9,166 nucleotides of DNA, from assembly GCA_021779635.1 (NCBI GenBank), contig JAJYAH010000207.1:1-9166 (forward strand), given 5' to 3'. Numbering within the stretch: the stretch's first letter is position 1; the number at the start of each line of letters is the position of its first letter. Below are positions 5,740-9,166 of this stretch, piece after piece. The stretch comes from Pseudomonadota bacterium. Lineage in GTDB: Bacteria > Pseudomonadota > Alphaproteobacteria > Rhizobiales > Xanthobacteraceae. The translations under genes were made by a program, and so were the position numbers. The notes beneath the pieces were generated by a model that did no database searches, had not been told where the DNA came from, and was given only the letters and a program-made list of their open reading frames with translations.

Positions 5740-5916
5740 CTACGCGGGAATCGGCATCGCTATGCTGACCTTGATCGAAAACACCGTGAGGGCGACGATC
5801 AGGCACAGCGACAGCGAACCGATCGCGAGCGCGGCCGCGACGGCGTCGATCAATCGGGACGAGGCAACGGGCGCAGAATGGCCTTCAAAGCCCCCCGTGC
5901 CGGACGACCGTATCAT
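5740..5916 (-). CDS. Small membrane protein (58 aa), unknown function, possibly frameshifted at its 3' end
   Basis: A 58-residue protein with a polar N-terminus (about 1-20) and one hydrophobic helix at about residues 22-46 (DAVAAALAIGSLSLCLIVAL then TVFSI). AAGGAA lies about 7 nt before the ATG, which supports the start, and codons are rich in G/C at third positions. It stops at TAG (5740-5742). One base away in frame the reading continues as VAQNYFSGPFENLRDKAMIR then IAIGQR and ends in an ATGA overlap with the next small gene. A single-base loss near 5742 may therefore have shortened an original protein of about 84 residues. No family recognised. A plus-strand frame opposite (5762-6022) is less likely because it lacks a ribosome site. 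Confidence 0.5.
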   Translation of the reverse strand: MIRSSGTGGFEGHSAPVASSRLIDAVAAALAIGSLSLCLIVALTVFSIKVSIAMPIPA

Positions 5917-6013
5917 GGCCGAGTTCCTTCGTTGCGCGAGCGAATCACTCGCTGCACCGGGAAAAATTCGCAGGAATCGCTGGCAATATTGCGGCAGAAC
6001 ATTCCGGAAAATG

Positions 6014-6056
6014 GCGAAATAACGGCGCGGTTTACGGTTATGGCCGCTATTTCCGC
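6014..6056 (-). terminator. Candidate terminator stem-loop after the second GST gene
   Basis: GCGAAATAACGGC (6014-6026) and GCCGCTATTTCCGC (6043-6056) are inverted arms with one mismatch and one bulge around a 16-nt loop, starting 4 bp past the GST stop codon. There is no run of T, so intrinsic termination is uncertain. Confidence 0.35.
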
Positions 6057-6059
6057 TGT

Positions 6060-6713
6060 TCAGGCCTCGGCGACGATTCCGGCGGGGTCGTCGACTGCCG
6101 CGTCCGGCCGCCAGTCCATGGCGACGAAACCACGGGTCTGCTCGATCCGCCGCAACCAGGCGCGGATCGCGGGGAATGTCGCAAGGTCATAATCGCAGCG
6201 ATCGGCGACGTGGGTATAGCCGTAGAGCGCGATGTCGGCGACCGTGAGTTGTCCCGTCGCGAAATATTCATGGGTCTGGAGGTGATTTTCCATCACCTGC
6301 AAGGCGGCGTAACCGCGCTCCATCCAGTCCTCCAGCGCGTGGGTCTGCAGGTCGCGGCCCCCCTTGACCAGCGACAGCCAGAAATAGGCCGCACCGATGT
6401 TGGGCTCCAGCGCGTGCTGTTCGAAGAACATCCATTGCAGCGCCTCGGCGCGTTCGATTCGGGTTTCGGGGGCAAGCGATGTGCCGCCGGCGACGTACCA
6501 GAGAATGGCGTTGGACTCGGCGAGGTAGCGACCTTCCGCGACTTCGAGCAGCGGCACCTGTCCGCTGGGATTCATTGCAAGGAAATCGGGCGTACGACTC
6601 TCGCCGCGCAGAATGTCGACCTCGATCGCGCGATAGGGCGCGTTGAGCAATGCCAGCGCAAGGCGGACCTTGTAGCTGTTGCCGGAACGTTGCATCGAAT
6701 AGAGTTTGTACAT
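6060..6713 (-). CDS. Glutathione S-transferase family protein
   Basis: A 217-residue cytosolic GST, of normal length for the family. The thioredoxin-like domain (about 1-78) starts MYKLYSMQRSGNSYKVRLAL, with Ser10/Ser13 as candidate glutathione-activating residues. It has the cis-Pro loop MNPSGQVPLLE (Pro54) and the gamma-Glu binding pair AESNAI (Glu66-Ser67). The helical C-terminal domain holds ERAEALQWMFFEQHALEPNI and the conserved helix-capping motif LTVADIALYGYTHVAD at about residues 155-170. It differs from the YfcG-like GST in its active-site segment and in lacking the QNHHF region, so the two are not recent duplicates. Probable role is glutathione conjugation or reduction of electrophiles; substrate unknown. 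ATG at 6711-6713 is the start of homology; no strong ribosome site is seen. Confidence 0.92.
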   Translation of the reverse strand: MYKLYSMQRSGNSYKVRLALALLNAPYRAIEVDILRGESRTPDFLAMNPSGQVPLLEVAEGRYLAESNAILWYVAGGTSLAPETRIERAEALQWMFFEQHALEPNIGAAYFWLSLVKGGRDLQTHALEDWMERGYAALQVMENHLQTHEYFATGQLTVADIALYGYTHVADRCDYDLATFPAIRAWLRRIEQTRGFVAMDWRPDAAVDDPAGIVAEA

Positions 6714-6904
6714 TCGGACCAGTTCGACCGGTGAGGCGCGCGGCGCGGGATCGTCTTGTCAGCGCGCAACGCGGCTAAACAATGATGCCGATGCCGGTGC
6801 GTCGCAAGGCCCGGAAGATGGAAAAGGTCAAAAACTTCTGCCGCACTGCAACCGCGCAGCAGGTTATTCCGGCGCAAAAGGATCACGCGGTTGGGAGCCG
6901 GCTG
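6714..6904. other. Intergenic region between PAP2 and GST genes
   Basis: This 191-bp region must contain the 3' end of the PAP2 transcript and probably the GST promoter. No clear terminator, promoter or gene is visible. Open frames across it on both strands have arginine/histidine-rich, shadow-like translations. Confidence 0.35.
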
Positions 6905-7921
6905 TCAGGCGGATTCAAAATCTCGCGAGAGGGCCGCCATGGCCGGTTGCGCCGGCGCTTCGGGCACAATCGAGGGCGGATCGTCGATGGCCACGACATG
7001 TTCAGGGTGAGTTTCGGAAACAGCGCCGAGCAGCCGCGCGACGGCGAGCCAGCACACCGCCGCAATCAGGATCCCGGCGATGACGTCGACAACATAATGG
7101 CTTCCATAGGCCGGCGTGGCGATCACCAGCAGGATGTTCAGGCCAAGCGCAAACCAGCGCACGCCCTTTACACGCCACAGCGCGACGGGGAACAACACGC
7201 CGAGCGCCGCATGCAGACTCGGAAACGTTATGATTCCCTCGGATCGTATTCCATAGACGGTGTGCAGCGTGCCGTCGCGCAGTGCAAGAAACGCCGGCCA
7301 GCTGCTTGATGACAGCGGCAGGAAACCGTTGGCGCTCGCCGGCTGGATTTCGAGGAAGAGCCACGGCCCGGCTGCCGGGTAGACCGCCGAAATGGCGATG
7401 GTGACGAGGGTGGTTGCGACGAAGGCAGCGATGAACGAACTTAGTCTTGTGAGTTGACCGGCGATTCCAAGCACCAGCACGGTCGTCAATGTCTGCAAGG
7501 CGAAGCTGGAATAGGCTAGCGATAAAACAAGTTGCAGTCCTGGATGCAGCGAGACGAAGGTCATCAGCTGCGTCCAGTCGACGCCCAGCTGGCGATCGAT
7601 GGCGTCCAGGGCTGCATCCTGCAGAGGAAAGCCGGTGGTGGCTGCGACATACGACAATGGAGCGCCGACCGCAGCAAAGCCGATAATATGCGCCGTGCTC
7701 GAGAGGATTGCGCCGAGCCGCTTTTCGCGGCGGACGGATCGATAGAACCAGCCGCCGGCGGCGAGCAAGGCGGTCACGGCCCCCGGGACGAGAAACGAGC
7801 GCAAATCGAGTTCAAAAGGGCCGAGCAGGGCGAAGCCCGTGATCGCCATCGCGATGACGCCGATCGTGATCCAGACCGCGGCGTCGGCGCGCTGCAGATA
7901 GTCGTGACCGGATTTCATCAT
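6905..7921 (-). CDS. PAP2-superfamily membrane protein, Aur1/inositolphosphotransferase-like
   Basis: A 338-residue multi-pass membrane protein (about six to eight hydrophobic helices) of the PAP2_3/Aur1-like branch of the PAP2 phosphatase superfamily. Members cleave or transfer phosphate-linked lipid head groups at the outer face of the inner membrane. Motif two is FPSLHA (233-238, His237) and motif three is GSHYVVDVIAG (His275, Asp279), supplying the nucleophile/acid pair. A YPAAGPW segment (about 181-187) precedes them, as in Aur1-like proteins. A classical KX6RP motif is not seen, as is usual for this branch. The C-terminal 40 residues are polar and proline-rich. I chose the tandem ATGs at 7919-7921/7916-7918, which follow GGGAA by 6 nt. 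The frame extends to a TTG at 7957 inside the palindrome GGGGAATTCCCC, but that start is less likely. The lipid substrate cannot be inferred. Confidence 0.85.
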   Translation of the reverse strand: MMKSGHDYLQRADAAVWITIGVIAMAITGFALLGPFELDLRSFLVPGAVTALLAAGGWFYRSVRREKRLGAILSSTAHIIGFAAVGAPLSYVAATTGFPLQDAALDAIDRQLGVDWTQLMTFVSLHPGLQLVLSLAYSSFALQTLTTVLVLGIAGQLTRLSSFIAAFVATTLVTIAISAVYPAAGPWLFLEIQPASANGFLPLSSSSWPAFLALRDGTLHTVYGIRSEGIITFPSLHAALGVLFPVALWRVKGVRWFALGLNILLVIATPAYGSHYVVDVIAGILIAAVCWLAVARLLGAVSETHPEHVVAIDDPPSIVPEAPAQPAMAALSRDFESA

Positions 7922-7943
7922 TCGGCGTTCCCGTGAGCGCTGC

Positions 7944-7955
7944 GGGGAATTCCCC
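7944..7955. promoter_or_regulatory. 12-bp perfect palindrome upstream of the PAP2 gene
   Basis: GGGGAATTCCCC is a perfect palindrome 23 bp upstream of the likely start codon, a plausible place for an operator. A chance occurrence is possible, and no repressor is encoded next to it. Confidence 0.3.
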
Positions 7956-8097
7956 AACCCTTAGCAATGCGACCTTTGCGGAACGTTAATCGGCCGCAAT
8001 AGGACCGCCGCCCGCGATTCGGATGGAGCGAGAGACAGCTTTTCGTCGAATCGCCATCTCGCTCTTTTTCGGGAAATACCGGGACCACTTTGCGGGA

Positions 8098-8414
8098 TCA
8101 TGCTCTGGCGATCGGAACCACGAAGGTCGGGTGGAACACCAGGCCATCGGGAGCGAACTCGGAATCCGTGGTGCCGCCGAATTGCTTGACGATCAACCGC
8201 TCGATCAAGGTCGAGCCGAGGCGCTGGTTGCCCGCTTGTCATCGACAAGAGACACCAGCGCAACTGGCACGCCGAGCAGTCGCGTCACCATCCGCGTCAG
8301 CCGGTCGAACGCTTCTTCCGCCGCCGAATCCGGCAAGTCGGTATCGGCTGGCGCCGCCAGGCCTGCCGGATTTCGCAAGGAACCGGTCAAGGGCTCCATC
8401 AGTGCTCGCAACAA
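8098..8414 (-). pseudogene. Remnant of a GAF-domain HWE-family sensor histidine kinase with internal deletion
   Basis: Two pieces of one kinase type lie in adjacent frames. The upstream piece (8414 down to about 8232) reads MEPLTGSLRNPAGLAAPADT, then DLPDSAAEEAFDRLTRMVTR and LLGVPVALVSLVDDKR. This is the start of a GAF domain as found in bacterial sensor kinases. Just after DDKR the GAF similarity stops and that frame ends at 8205. In the next frame (8238 down to the TGA at 8098-8100) the sequence reads NQRLGSTLIERLIVKQFGGT and then TDSEFAPDGLVFHPTFVVPI. It resembles the last part of the ATPase domain of HWE-type kinases (G2-box-like GSTLIERL). The rest of GAF, the HWE/phospho-acceptor region and the N-box are missing. 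The simplest reading is an out-of-frame internal deletion near 8230. The start is uncertain (TTG at 8412-8414 or ATG at 8397-8399). Confidence 0.7.
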
Positions 8415-8443
8415 TCGTACTCAACTTCCTGATGCCAGCTTAG

Positions 8444-9166
<723 letters not shown>

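Noticed and set aside
5762..6022. 86-codon plus-strand frame opposite the small membrane gene
   Set aside because: No ribosome site, G/C third-position preference fades in its second half, and the opposite strand offers a hydrophobic helix with a good Shine-Dalgarno.
5359..6192. 277-codon plus-strand open frame
   Set aside because: Runs across intergenic DNA and antisense to three genes; composition is Arg/Ser-rich and shadow-like with no domain.
6782..7309. 175-codon plus-strand frame between and opposite GST and PAP2 genes
   Set aside because: Most of it is antisense to the PAP2 gene, including its conserved motifs; translation is Arg/Gln-rich without any recognisable domain.

Overview
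The window is GC-rich DNA from an alphaproteobacterium. Most likely it is Bradyrhizobium, Rhodopseudomonas or a close relative in the Nitrobacteraceae. The basis is the protein style (long-tailed UvrB, class I-gamma aspartate aminotransferase, HWE-type kinase remnant, PAS_7-like sensor), two interspersed palindromic repeats of a kind familiar from that family, and a perfect CtrA-type box. No phage, plasmid, CRISPR array, tRNA or rRNA was seen. This is ordinary chromosome with small lineage-specific and decaying genes in between.

Layout. 1-1362 (-) is the 5' part of uvrB, running off the left edge; its N-terminal extension carries an in-frame palindromic repeat element. 1594-2301 (+) is a YfcG-type (nu class) glutathione S-transferase homologue, divergent from uvrB. 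2329-2407 is a near-perfect palindromic repeat. 2671-3117 (+) is a small secreted four-EF-hand protein whose signal peptide start looks frameshifted. It converges with an aldo/keto reductase at 3131-4069 (-). A Rho-independent terminator at 4239-4283 separates that gene from an upstream membrane-anchored PAS protein at 4411-5226 (-), which has no output domain and a CtrA-type box about 95 bp upstream. Next come two tiny membrane-protein genes (5505-5666 and 5740-5916, both -), a second GST (6060-6713, -), and a PAP2/Aur1-like membrane phosphatase (6905-7921, -). A broken GAF/HWE sensor kinase remnant lies at 8098-8414 (-). The 5' part of an aspartate aminotransferase gene (8591-9166, +) runs off the right edge.

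The genes do not form one pathway. Two GSTs and an aldo/keto reductase suggest general redox and electrophile handling. No operon longer than the coupled small-protein pair is evident. The best leads are the in-frame repeat in uvrB, the CtrA box before an output-less PAS sensor, the kinase remnant with its internal deletion, and the coupled small membrane proteins with a likely frameshift. I found no convincing new multi-gene system.
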